From assembly GCA_963709765.1 (NCBI GenBank), contig CAVPXL010000001.1, positions 62,001 through 126,000 on the forward strand: 64,000 nt of DNA, read 5' to 3'. This document shows positions 26,575 to 35,777 of the stretch, piece by piece. Position 1 is the first letter of the stretch. Every line of letters begins with the position of its first letter. Below the pieces are notes generated by a model, which saw only the letters and a list, made by a program, of their open reading frames with translations, was not told the DNA's origin and searched no databases. Source of the DNA: Roseitranquillus sp963709765 (GTDB lineage Bacteria > Pseudomonadota > Alphaproteobacteria > Rhodobacterales > Rhodobacteraceae). The position numbers and the translations under genes were made by a program.

Positions 26575-27207
26575 TCCGACTCTTTGATTACTGGCGGTCC
26601 TCGGCCAGCTACCGCGTCCGCATCGCGCTGAGGTCTCGCGGGCCTCGAGTGGGAAACCGTGTCGGTGGACCTGCTCGCCGGCGAAAATCGCAGCGCCGAA
26701 CACCTGGCGCGCAACCCCCAGGGGCTGGTGCCGGTTCTCGACATCGACGGCGCGCGGCTCACGCAATCACTGGCGATCTGCGAATACCTTGACGATACGC
26801 GAAGCCTTGGCCTTTTGCCCGACGATCCGATCGGGCGGGCAGAGGTGCGGGCGCTTGCTCATGCGATCGCCATGGAAATCCATCCGGTCTGCAATCTGGG
26901 CGTCGCACGGCATGCCGTAGACGCCTCCGGCGGGAAGATCGCGATCGGCGACTGGATGCGCCATTTCATCGCCCCCCGCCTTGCCGCCTTGGAAACCATG
27001 CTGGACGACGGCGACCGGTGCCACGGACAGGGAGTGACGTTGGCCGACCTCTGTCTGGTCCCGCAGCTCTACAACGCTCGGCGCTGGGAGGTGGACCTTG
27101 GTCCGCTGCCAAAGATCAAGTGCATCGACGCGGCCCTTGCCACGATTCCGGGCTTCGCCGCCGCGCATCCCGATCTCGTCCGACCGCCGCGCCCGGAGAC
27201 CGCCTGA
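26571..27207 (+). CDS. maiA: Maleylacetoacetate isomerase (frame broken near 26634)
   Basis: About 211 residues, zeta-class glutathione transferase. N-terminal motif YWRSSASYRVRIAL contains the SSxSxR active-site serine pattern. The frame changes after ALR: one surplus T at about 26633-26635 restores LRLAGLEWETVSVDLLAGEN. Then NPQGLVPVLDIDGARLTQSL (glutathione-binding thioredoxin domain) and the helical C-terminal domain with HPVCNLGVARHAVD and LADLCLVPQLYNARRWEVDL. It isomerises 4-maleylacetoacetate to 4-fumarylacetoacetate with glutathione. Coupled to marR by a 4-bp overlap; functionally between hmgA and fahA. Confidence 0.9.
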
Positions 27208-27379
27208 AGCCGCCCCGCCGGCATGGCGGGAACCTCCGACGTGCCTCGCGCCCGTCGATGTCGTCCGGCCATCGACCGGCTGCGCGCCGGGCGCAAGGAA
27301 GAGCGGTCATGCGATCCGTCAATGCAAAGATCATTTTTCGATTTGCGCCGGCGCGGCGGCCCGCCCATGCTCCTGTCCG

Positions 27380-28433
27380 ATGACAGATACAAACTCCGCC
27401 GATATTCGATGGTCACAACGACACGCTGACCCGCCTGCTGACGGACCCCGACCGCGACTTCTCTGCCGATGGTCCGGGGCAGCTCGATCTGCCGAAGGCG
27501 CAGGCGGGCGGCTTCGGGGGCGGCCTCTTCGCGATCTGGGTCCGCTCCCGGGAGGCCGAGCCCGACCGTGACCGCCAGATGCAGGCGTCGGACTACGCCC
27601 TGCCCCTGTCGAAATCCGTCGAGCGCACCGCCGCGCTCGACACGGTTCTGGCCGAAGCGGCGATGCTCCTCCGGTTGCAGTCGCGCGGCCTGCTCCGGAT
27701 CTGCACCGACACCGCCGCCATTCGTACCTGTTTCGACGAGGGGCACATGGCCGCAGTCATGCATCTCGAAGGCGCCGAAGCGATCGACCGCGATCTCCAC
27801 GCGCTCGACGTGCTTCACGGCGCCGGCCTGCGCTCGCTCGGCCCGGTCTGGAGCCGCCCGACGATCTTCGGCGAGGGCGTGCCCTTCCGGTTTCCGTCCT
27901 CGCCCGACATCGGAGCCGGACTGAGCGAGGATGGCGAGCGGCTGGTCCGGCGCTGCAACAAGCTCGGCATCCTCGTGGACCTGTCGCATCTCAACGAAGC
28001 GGGGTTCTGGGACGTTGCGCGCCTGAGCGACGCGCCGCTCGTGGCGAGCCATTCGAACGCCCACGCTCTCTGTCCCCATGCCCGAAATCTGACCGACAGG
28101 CAGCTCGCGGCGATCGGCGAAAGCGGAGGTCTCGTGGGCGTGAATTTTGCAGTGGCCTTCCTGCGCGAAGATGGACGTATGCTCGACGACGTGCCGCTTG
28201 AAAAGATTCTGCGCCATCTCGATCACCTGATGGAGATCCTGGGCGAGGATGGCGTGGGCTTCGGCTCGGATTTCGATGGCGCGACGGTGCCGCGCGACTT
28301 GCGCAACGCCGCGGGCCTGCCAAAGCTGCGGGATGCGATGCGGGCGCATGGCTACGACGCGCCGCTGATGGAAAAGATCTGTTACGGGAACTGGCTGCGC
28401 GTGCTTGGCCGGACCTGGCGGCAAAAAGAATGA
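27380..28433 (+). CDS. Membrane dipeptidase, peptidase family M19 (frame broken near 27403)
   Basis: About 350 residues. The first zinc motif FDGHNDTL (HxD) lies just after a frame change near 27400-27406; the preceding codons MTDTNSADI are in another frame. The rest is intact: bridging glutamate in AVMHLEGAEAI, zinc histidines in LVDLSHLNEAGFWDVA and VASHSNAHAL, and aspartate in VGFGSDFDGATVP. M19 enzymes cleave dipeptides, often containing D-residues or dehydro-residues. No signal peptide seen. It begins an operon with a dipeptide ABC importer, the usual arrangement. The 172-bp stretch before it (27208-27379) shows no gene. Confidence 0.88.
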
Positions 28434-28451
28434 ACAACGGGGAGAAATGAC

Positions 28452-30047
28452 ATGAAACTGACACGACGCCTTATGATGAGCACGGCGACGGCCCTTGCTT
28501 TCGCCACAACCCTGCCGGCCATGGCCGAGACGCCATCGGACATGCTGGTGATCGCCAACCGGATCGACGACATCACGACTCTCGACCCGGCGCAGAGCTT
28601 CGAGTTCGCGGGCGCGGACGTGATCCGCAACGTCTATGGCAAGCTGGTCAACTTCGACCCAACCGATCTCGACGCCGGCTACCAGCCCGACATCGCCGAG
28701 AGCTGGGAGGTGAGCGAGGACGGCAAGACCATCACCTTCACCATCCGTGATGGCATGACCTTCCATTCGGGCAACCCGGTCCGGGCCGAGGACGCCGCAT
28801 GGTCGCTGCAGCGCGCGGTCAAGCTCAACAAGACTCCGTCCTTCATCCTGACGCAGTTCGGCTTCACGCCGGAGAACGTCGAGGAAATGATCGTGGCGGA
28901 CGGCAACACCGTCAGCATCACGACCGACCAGAAATACGCGACCTCGTTCGTGCTCAACTGCCTGACCGCCACCATCGGCGCCATCATCGACAAGGCGACG
29001 GTGATGGCCAAGGAGGTCGACGGCGACATGGGCAACGAATGGCTGAAGACCAATTCAGCCGGCTCCTACGCCTACAAGGTCGTGGGCTGGAAGCCGTCGG
29101 AAAGCGTCACGCTGGAATCCTTCGAAGACTTCTACAAGGGCGCCCCGGCGATGAAGCGCGTGGTGGTTCAGCACATCCAGGAGAGCGCGACCCAACGCCT
29201 GCTGCTGGAACGCGGCGACGTCGATGCGGCGCGCAACCTCAATCCCGAGGACATCGCCGGTATCGCGGACGCCGAGGGGATCGTCGTCGACGACATCCTG
29301 CGGGGCCGGATCATGTACCTCGCCCTGAATCAGGGCGTCGAGCCGCTCGCCAATCCCAAGGTCATCGAGGCGATGAAGTACCTCATAGACTACGAGGGAA
29401 TGCAGAACTCGTTCCTGAAGGGGCAGTACCGTATCCATCAGAACTTCCTGCCCGCGACCTATCTCGGTGCGGTCGACGAGAACCCCTACTCGCTCGACAT
29501 CGAGAAGGCGAAGGGTTTGCTCGAGGAGGCCGGCGTCCTGCCTCTGACCGTCGAGATCGGCGTGCGCGAGGCGCAGGACCGGATCGAGGTCGCGCAATCG
29601 CTTCAGAACACCTTCGGACAGGCGGGGGTCACGCTGGAGATCACGGTCGGCACGGGCCAGCAGATCCTGACGCGGTACAGGGCGCGGGAACTCGAGATGT
29701 CGCTCGAGGCATGGGGGCCGGACTACCCGGATCCGCAAACCAACGCCGGCACCTTCGCCTACAATCCCGACAATTCCTTCGAGGCGCAAAACACCGGCAT
29801 CCTTGCCTGGCGGATCGCGTGGGATCCCGAGGAGCTTGGTGATCAGAGCGCCGCCGCTGTGACCGAGACCGACACCGACAAGCGGCGTCAGATGTACGAG
29901 GACATCCAGGCGGAGTTCCGCGCGCGAGCGCCGTTCATCCCGATGTTCCAGCAGATCGAACAGCTGGCGCGCAAGGAGGAGGTGAAGAACCTGACCCTCG
30001 GCCGCGCCATCACGGCAGCCGCTTACTGGCCCGTGGTCAAGGAGTGA
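28452..30047 (+). CDS. Dipeptide/oligopeptide ABC transporter solute-binding protein
   Basis: 531 residues, family 5 extracellular binding protein (DppA/OppA class). Signal peptide MKLTRRLMMSTATALAFATT, cleaved after PAMAE. Family markers: TTLDPAQSFEFAGADVIRNV, YQPDIAESWEVSEDGKTITF, IRDGMTFHSGNPVRAEDA, and WGPDYPDPQTNAGTFAYNPD near the end. Binds peptides in the periplasm. Start 28452 with GGGGAGAA upstream. Overlaps the first permease by 4 bp (GTGA). Confidence 0.93.
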   Translation: MKLTRRLMMSTATALAFATTLPAMAETPSDMLVIANRIDDITTLDPAQSFEFAGADVIRNVYGKLVNFDPTDLDAGYQPDIAESWEVSEDGKTITFTIRDGMTFHSGNPVRAEDAAWSLQRAVKLNKTPSFILTQFGFTPENVEEMIVADGNTVSITTDQKYATSFVLNCLTATIGAIIDKATVMAKEVDGDMGNEWLKTNSAGSYAYKVVGWKPSESVTLESFEDFYKGAPAMKRVVVQHIQESATQRLLLERGDVDAARNLNPEDIAGIADAEGIVVDDILRGRIMYLALNQGVEPLANPKVIEAMKYLIDYEGMQNSFLKGQYRIHQNFLPATYLGAVDENPYSLDIEKAKGLLEEAGVLPLTVEIGVREAQDRIEVAQSLQNTFGQAGVTLEITVGTGQQILTRYRARELEMSLEAWGPDYPDPQTNAGTFAYNPDNSFEAQNTGILAWRIAWDPEELGDQSAAAVTETDTDKRRQMYEDIQAEFRARAPFIPMFQQIEQLARKEEVKNLTLGRAITAAAYWPVVKE

Positions 30048-31102
30048 CGGCAACGCCCGATCAAGGGGAGGCGCGGCATCCGTCGCGCCTTCTTTCCGTG
30101 GCCGGCAAGGTGGCACGAACCCTCCTGCAGATCGCGGTAACGATGCTGGGCCTGCTTTTCGTGACGTTCGTGATCGGGCGCGTCATGCCGATCGACCCGG
30201 TGATCGCCGTCGTCGGCGAGCGCGCCACGGCCGAACAATATCAGGCGGTCTACGAGTCGATGGGCCTCGACCACCCGCTCTTCGTCCAGTTCGCCTACTA
30301 CATCTGGGACGTCGTGCGCGGCGATTTCGGCACGTCGCTGCTGAATGCGCGCCCCGTTTCTCAGGACATCGCCCGGGTTTTTCCGGCCACGCTGGAACTT
30401 GCCTCCCTGGGGACGATCATGGGGGTTGTCGTCGGCGTGCCGCTGGGCGTGATCGCCGCGATCCGGCGGGGAAGCTGGATCGACCAGATCGCGCGGGTGG
30501 TCGCGCTCGTCGGCTATTCGATGCCGATCTTCTGGCTCGGCCTGATGGGCCTGCTCATTTTCTACGGCATCCTGGGCTGGGTCGGCGGACCGGGACGGGT
30601 CGGCATCTTCTATGTCGACGTGGTGCCGAGCGTCACCGGGATGATCCTGATCGACAGCATCCTCGACGGGAACTGGACCGTCTTTCGCGACGCGCTGAGC
30701 CACATCGTCCTGCCGGCATCGCTGCTGGGCTATTACAGCCTGGCCTACATCAGCCGCATGACGCGGAGCTTCATGCTGGAGCAGCTCAGTTCGGAATATG
30801 TCACGACCGCCCGCGTGAAGGGCCTGAGCGAGTGGCACGTCATCTGGCGCCACGCGTTCGGCAACATCCGGGTGCAGCTCATCACCGTGATCGCGCTCAG
30901 CTATGCGGGCCTGCTGGAAGGGTCGGTTCTGACCGAGATCATCTTCGCCTGGCCCGGCATCGGGAGCTACATTACCACGGCGCTCCTTTCGGCGGACATG
31001 AACGCGGTTCTGGGCGGGACCGTGGTCGTCGGTCTCGTCTTCGTCTGCCTCAACGTCTTCTCCGACCTTCTCTACAAGTTCTTCGATCCGAGGGCCGAAT
31101 GA
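30044..31102 (+). CDS. Dipeptide ABC transporter permease (DppB type)
   Basis: 352 residues, six membrane helices. N-terminal helix LLQIAVTMLGLLFVTFVIGR, then MPIDPVIAVVGERATAEQYQ; coupling region TTARVKGLSEWHVIWRHAFG (EAA motif) near residue 260 and the GSVLTEIIFAWPGIGSYITT signature. Forms the channel with the DppC-type partner. GTG start at 30044 overlapping the binding-protein stop; its stop overlaps the next start (ATGA). Confidence 0.93.
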   Translation: MTATPDQGEARHPSRLLSVAGKVARTLLQIAVTMLGLLFVTFVIGRVMPIDPVIAVVGERATAEQYQAVYESMGLDHPLFVQFAYYIWDVVRGDFGTSLLNARPVSQDIARVFPATLELASLGTIMGVVVGVPLGVIAAIRRGSWIDQIARVVALVGYSMPIFWLGLMGLLIFYGILGWVGGPGRVGIFYVDVVPSVTGMILIDSILDGNWTVFRDALSHIVLPASLLGYYSLAYISRMTRSFMLEQLSSEYVTTARVKGLSEWHVIWRHAFGNIRVQLITVIALSYAGLLEGSVLTEIIFAWPGIGSYITTALLSADMNAVLGGTVVVGLVFVCLNVFSDLLYKFFDPRAE

Positions 31103-32037
31103 GCCAGTTCGACGTCTCCGGTACCCGCGGTCGCTCCGGCTGGCACGACTGGCTGATGACCGAGACACCGCGCTCGCGTCGCCAGGCGCAGTTCGGCTCG
31201 CTCTACCAGGGCTGGCTTGCGCTGCGATCGAACCCGATGGCGCTGTTTGGCCTCGCCATCCTCGTCTTTCTCGTGCTGGTGGCGATCTTCGCGCCATTCC
31301 TCGCGCCGCACGACCCCTTCGCGCAGGACCTCTCGGCGCGGCTGCAGCCGATCGGAAGCGAGGGGTATCTGCTGGGCACCGACAGCCTCGGTCGCGACAT
31401 CCTCAGCCGGCTGATCTTCGGCGCGCGGATCACGCTCTACATCGTCGCGCTGGTGGCGCTGATCGCGCCGGTGGCCGGGCTCTTCATGGGCACCGTGGCC
31501 GGCTATGCCGGCGGCTGGGCGGACACGATCCTGATGCGGATCACCGACATCTTCCTCGCCTTCCCCCGGCTCGTGCTGGCCCTCGCTTTCGTCGCGGCGC
31601 TCGGCGCAGGGATCGAGAACGCGGTGATCGCGATCTCGCTGACCGCCTGGCCGCCCTATGCCCGGATCGCGCGGGCCGAGACGCTCACGATCCGCAACGC
31701 CGACTACATCGCCGCGGTGCGCCTGCAGGGGGCGGGGCCGCTGCGGATCATCACGCGCCACATCTGGCCGCTCTGCATCTCCTCGCTGATCGTGCGGGTG
31801 ACGCTCGACATGGCGGGGATCATCCTTGCCGCCGCCGGCCTCGGCTTCCTCGGTCTGGGCGCGCAGCCGCCATCGCCGGAATGGGGTGCGATGATCTCCG
31901 AAGGCAGGCGCTTCATTCTCGACCATTGGTGGGTGGCGACAATGCCGGGCCTTGCCATCTTCCTCGTCAGCCTCGCCTTCAACCTGCTGGGCGACGGCCT
32001 GCGCGACGTGCTCGACCCCAAGGGGGGCGGCGAATGA
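31099..32037 (+). CDS. Dipeptide ABC transporter permease (DppC type)
   Basis: 312 residues. The N-terminal cytoplasmic stretch ends at ALRSNPMALFGLAILVFLVL; then FAPFLAPHDPFAQDLSARLQ and LLGTDSLGRDILSRLIFGAR, the DppC/OppC hallmark, and the coupling motif near YIAAVRLQGAGPLRIITRHI. Ends with FNLLGDGLRDVLDPK, the usual C-terminus. Coupled by 4-bp overlaps on both sides. Confidence 0.93.
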   Translation: MSQFDVSGTRGRSGWHDWLMTETPRSRRQAQFGSLYQGWLALRSNPMALFGLAILVFLVLVAIFAPFLAPHDPFAQDLSARLQPIGSEGYLLGTDSLGRDILSRLIFGARITLYIVALVALIAPVAGLFMGTVAGYAGGWADTILMRITDIFLAFPRLVLALAFVAALGAGIENAVIAISLTAWPPYARIARAETLTIRNADYIAAVRLQGAGPLRIITRHIWPLCISSLIVRVTLDMAGIILAAAGLGFLGLGAQPPSPEWGAMISEGRRFILDHWWVATMPGLAIFLVSLAFNLLGDGLRDVLDPKGGGE

Positions 32038-32879
32038 ACCTGATCGACGTGGACGACCTCTGGGTCCGCTTCCCGACCCGGACAGGTATGTTCGAGGCGG
32101 TGCGCGGCATCTCGTTCTCGCTCGGCCGCGAGCGGCTAGGCATCGTCGGCGAAAGCGGGTCGGGCAAGTCGATGACAGGCCGCGCCATCCTGCGCCTCAT
32201 CCGCCCGCCGGGACGGGTCGAGGCGAAGCGCATCGCGATCGAGGGCGACGACATTCTCGCAATGTCCGAGCGCCAGATGCGCTCTGTTCGCGGCCGCCGC
32301 ATCTCGATGATCATGCAGGACCCGAAGTTCTCGCTGAACCCGGTGATGACCGTCGGCGACCAGATCGTCGAGGCCTATGCGATCCATCGCGGCAGCCGTT
32401 CGGACGCGAAAATCAAGGCGCTGGAAATGCTGGAGGCGGTGCAGATCCGCGACCCCGAACGCGTCTATCGCAGCTACCCGCACGAGATGTCGGGCGGGAT
32501 GGGGCAGCGCATCATGATCGCCATGATGCTGATCCCCGACCCCTCGGTCCTGATCGCGGACGAGCCGACTTCGGCGCTCGACGTCAGCGTGCAGACGCAG
32601 GTTCTGCGGATCATGGACCGCCTCGTGACCGAGCGCGGGATGGGCCTGATCTTCATCAGCCACGACCTCAACCTGGTCTCCGCGTTCTGCGACCGGGTGC
32701 TCATCATGTATTCCGGCCGGATCGTCGAGGTGCTGGAGGCGCACAGGCTGAACGAGGCGCAGCACCCGTACACGCGCGGCCTGCTGAACTCCCTGCCCCG
32801 GCTCGACGCACCCAGGCGGCGGCTCGACGTGCTGACCCGCGATCCGGCCTGGCGCGATTCGCCGAGCGTGGCCGGATGA
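32034..32879 (+). CDS. Dipeptide ABC transporter ATPase (DppD type)
   Basis: 281 residues. Walker A GESGSGKSMTGRAILRL, Q-loop IMQDPKFSLNPVMTVG, signature MSGGMGQRIMIAMM (Gly-Met in place of the more usual Gln-Arg), Walker B VLIADEPTSALDVSV, switch ISHDLNLVSAF. The C-terminal oligopeptide-type extension QHPYTRGLLNSLPRLD is present but lacks the cysteine-rich end seen in DppD proteins with an iron-sulfur site. ATG at 32034 overlaps the previous stop. Confidence 0.93.
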   Translation: MNLIDVDDLWVRFPTRTGMFEAVRGISFSLGRERLGIVGESGSGKSMTGRAILRLIRPPGRVEAKRIAIEGDDILAMSERQMRSVRGRRISMIMQDPKFSLNPVMTVGDQIVEAYAIHRGSRSDAKIKALEMLEAVQIRDPERVYRSYPHEMSGGMGQRIMIAMMLIPDPSVLIADEPTSALDVSVQTQVLRIMDRLVTERGMGLIFISHDLNLVSAFCDRVLIMYSGRIVEVLEAHRLNEAQHPYTRGLLNSLPRLDAPRRRLDVLTRDPAWRDSPSVAG

Positions 32880-33634
32880 GCGCGATCACGACGGAGGACC
32901 TCGATGTCTGGTTCGGCGCCGGCCGCGACCGGGTCGACGCGGTGCGGGATGCCAACTTCGCCGTCGCACGCGGCGAATCGTTCGGACTCGTCGGCGAAAG
33001 CGGCTCGGGCAAGTCCACCATCCTGCGCGCGATCACCGGCCTCGTGCCGACCTGGTCGGGCCGCATCACGATCGACGGACGGGCGCTCGGCCGGAAACGG
33101 GACAGGGACTTCTACCGTAACGTCCAGATGGTGTTTCAGGACCCCTACGCCTCGCTGCATCCCCGCCATTCCGTGGACCGCGTGTTGAGCGAAACGCTGA
33201 ACCTGCACGGCATGCGCGACGTCGATGACCGGATCAGGCGCCTGCTCGACGATGTGGGCCTCGGGCCCAGCTTCCGCTTTCGCTATCCGCACCAGCTCTC
33301 GGGCGGACAGAGGCAGCGGGTGGCCGTGGCGCGGGCCCTCGCGCCGGAGCCCGACATCCTTCTGCTGGACGAGCCGACCTCGGCGCTCGACGTGAGCGTG
33401 CAGGCCGAGATCCTGAACCTGCTCACCGATCTGCGCGCCGAGCACAACCTGACCTACCTGATGGTCTCTCACGATCTCGCCGTCGTCGGCCACATGTGCG
33501 ACCGGATCGCGGTCATGCAGTCGGGCCGCATCGTCGAGACGATCGACGTGGACGCCATGCGCGAGATGCGGGTGACCGAAGAGTACACCCGCCACCTGCT
33601 GAAGAGTTCGCTTGGCTACGAGCGCCAGGCATAG
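32876..33634 (+). CDS. Dipeptide ABC transporter ATPase (DppF type)
   Basis: 252 residues. Walker A GESGSGKSTILRAITG, Q-loop VFQDPYASLHPRHSVD, signature LSGGQRQRVAVARAL, Walker B ILLLDEPTSALDVSV, switch VSHDLAVVGHM. Shorter than typical DppF (about 320 residues), lacking most of the C-terminal oligopeptide extension. Coupled to the DppD gene by a 4-bp overlap; last gene of the operon and followed by a hairpin. Confidence 0.92.
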   Translation: MSAITTEDLDVWFGAGRDRVDAVRDANFAVARGESFGLVGESGSGKSTILRAITGLVPTWSGRITIDGRALGRKRDRDFYRNVQMVFQDPYASLHPRHSVDRVLSETLNLHGMRDVDDRIRRLLDDVGLGPSFRFRYPHQLSGGQRQRVAVARALAPEPDILLLDEPTSALDVSVQAEILNLLTDLRAEHNLTYLMVSHDLAVVGHMCDRIAVMQSGRIVETIDVDAMREMRVTEEYTRHLLKSSLGYERQA

Positions 33635-33651
33635 GGCCATGACAGACAGTG

Positions 33652-33672
33652 GCGCCGGCGCGGAGCCGGCGC
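33652..33672. terminator. Stem-loop between dipeptide operon and EF-G-like gene
   Basis: GCGCCGGC (33652-33659) and GCCGGCGC (33665-33672) pair perfectly around GCGGA, followed by AAAA. Lies between convergent genes and may end transcription from either side. Confidence 0.5.
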
Positions 33673-33694
33673 AAAACCGGCTCCGTCGGCCGGC

Positions 33695-35641
33695 TCAGGC
33701 GCTGCTGCGGGCGGCGGTCACGATACGGTCCGCGTCGCGGCCATAGACTTCCTCGAAATGGTCGAACCGCGCCTCGAGCCAGCCAACCCCTTGCGTCGCG
33801 GAGCGGAGGGACTGGGCCAGATCGCCGAGCGCGCTCGCAGGCATCTGGGTGCGGAACAGGTCCCAGCCGCGCGCGCCCGGATCCCGGTCGAAACCCAGAA
33901 CCCGGCCGTTGAGCGACGACACGAGCGCCCCCAGCGCACCGCTGTGAACCGAGGGCGCGTGGATCTCCACCTGATGGATCGGTTGCAGAAGTGTCGGGAC
34001 CGCATCGGCCAGCGCCTGGGCCACCGCGGCCCGTCCCGCGGCGCGGAAGGCGAAGTCGGAGCTGTCGACCGAATGGTGCTGTCCATCCGTCAGCGTCACG
34101 CCCACATCGACGACGGGAAAGCCGAGCGCTCCGGCAGCCAGCGCGTCGCGGGCGCCAGCCTCGACCGCCGGGATGTAGTTGCGCGGCACCGCGCCGCCCT
34201 TGACCGTCTCCTCGAAGGTGAAGCCGATGCCGCGCGGGTTCGGATGCACCGACAGATGCACGTCGGCGAACTGCCCCGCGCCGCCGGTCTGCTTGCGATG
34301 GCGATGGTGGACGCTGGCGCTTCGGCTGATGGTTTCGCGCCAGACGCCGTCGGGCGCGGACTCGACCGCCTCGACACCGTAATCCTCGGCCAGCGCGGCA
34401 AGCACGCGCCGCAGGTGCAACGGCCCCTGATACCGGACAAGCAGCGCCCCGCTGGTCTCGTCCTGGCTGGTCTCCAGACCCGGATCGTCCTCGGCCAGAC
34501 GCGCCAGCGCCTGCGACAGCTTGGCCTCGTCCCGCTCGTTAGCCGGAGACACGCGGCGCACGAACATCGGCTCGGGCGGCCGGGCCCAGTCGGGCGGCGC
34601 CACGCTGCGATCAGTGAGAAGAAGACGCGGCGCGGCAAGCTGATCGGCCTTCATCGCCGCCGCCACATGGCCAAGGGGCAGCGGCGACGGTGCCGACGTG
34701 TCCTGTCCGGCCTCCTTCATCGCGCCCACATTGCCGCCGCCGAGCGCGGCACCCGCGCCCACGCCTTCGCCCAGGGCACGCAGATGGGTGACCTTGCCCA
34801 CATGTTTGCGCAGGCTCGCCTGAAAGGTCACGGCGATCGGTGGTTCCTCGATGCCGGCCCCCGCGAAGAGCCGCTCGCGCAGGATCTCGACGGGCGGCGC
34901 CTCGTGCCGCAAGGCCTTCATTAGGCGCACCATGCCTGCGCCCTTGACGGCCGATCCCATGAGCGCCGGCGTCACACGATTGTCGGCAAGCACGCGCGAG
35001 CAGATGGAGTAGAGCGCACCCGCCGCCGGTTCGCGATCCTCGACGATCTCTTCCAGAAGCCAGTCGTCGAACTCGGAGAGATGCTCGAGAAGTTCGGCCC
35101 GTGCCTCCTGCTCGCGCGGCGCCGCGTCGTTCGGCACCTCGATCAACGCGGACGGGCCCCCTTCGCGGTACTTCCAGGCGCGCTCGGAGACGAGGTCCAC
35201 CACCCCCACGACCTGATCTCCGTCCCGGATGGGGATCTGGCGAAGGACGATGACGTGGCTGGAATAGGCCTGGAGCGCATCGACGATGTCACGCATCCGC
35301 CCGCGCGCCTCATCGATGCGGTTCACGAAGACAAGGCAAGGTGTCTCGGATTCCTCCACGATCCGCAGATATGGCGCTGCCAGAAGTGCCGCCTCGGGGT
35401 CTGGCGGAACGACGACGAGCGCCGCGTCGCTGGCAAGGAGCGCGGCCCGGGCGCTGGGCAGCGCCTCGATCCCGCCTGGCGTGTCGATCGCGCACCAAGG
35501 GTCATCCATGAACCGAAAGGTCGAGAGTCCGACGCCGGACCGCGATTCCGATCGCTCGCCAGCGCCTTCCAGATGCGCCAGCCGCTCGACGAGCGTGGTC
35601 TTTCCAGCTCCCGCCGGACCCAGAACCGTGAAACACCGCAT
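33695..35641 (-). CDS. EF-G-like translational GTPase paralogue
   Basis: 648 residues, EF-G domain order G-II-III-IV-V but shorter than canonical EF-G (about 690-700). G1 is GPAGAGKTTLVERL, G3 is AIDTPGG, and G4 is VNRIDE instead of NKxD. Domain IV carries the HRHRKQTGGAGQFADVHLSV region (EF-G 'QTGGxGQ(F/Y)'), and domain V reads MPASALGDLAQSLRSATQGVG. This paralogue class is common in alphaproteobacteria and distinct from the fusA product beside the ribosomal genes; its role is not established. ATG 35641 follows a G-rich ribosome-binding stretch; the frame extends to 35656. Confidence 0.85.
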   Translation of the reverse strand: MRCFTVLGPAGAGKTTLVERLAHLEGAGERSESRSGVGLSTFRFMDDPWCAIDTPGGIEALPSARAALLASDAALVVVPPDPEAALLAAPYLRIVEESETPCLVFVNRIDEARGRMRDIVDALQAYSSHVIVLRQIPIRDGDQVVGVVDLVSERAWKYREGGPSALIEVPNDAAPREQEARAELLEHLSEFDDWLLEEIVEDREPAAGALYSICSRVLADNRVTPALMGSAVKGAGMVRLMKALRHEAPPVEILRERLFAGAGIEEPPIAVTFQASLRKHVGKVTHLRALGEGVGAGAALGGGNVGAMKEAGQDTSAPSPLPLGHVAAAMKADQLAAPRLLLTDRSVAPPDWARPPEPMFVRRVSPANERDEAKLSQALARLAEDDPGLETSQDETSGALLVRYQGPLHLRRVLAALAEDYGVEAVESAPDGVWRETISRSASVHHRHRKQTGGAGQFADVHLSVHPNPRGIGFTFEETVKGGAVPRNYIPAVEAGARDALAAGALGFPVVDVGVTLTDGQHHSVDSSDFAFRAAGRAAVAQALADAVPTLLQPIHQVEIHAPSVHSGALGALVSSLNGRVLGFDRDPGARGWDLFRTQMPASALGDLAQSLRSATQGVGWLEARFDHFEEVYGRDADRIVTAARSSA

Positions 35642-35777
35642 GTGCCTGCCCCCCAACTTCTTCCGCCCGTCCCGCTCTTCCCGGTGCGGCGTGGAAATGG
35701 CGTCGGGCAGGTGCAGGATGCCTCACATCCGCGCCGCCGTCGATCATGGTGATTGCGGCGCGACAGGGAGGGGCAGG

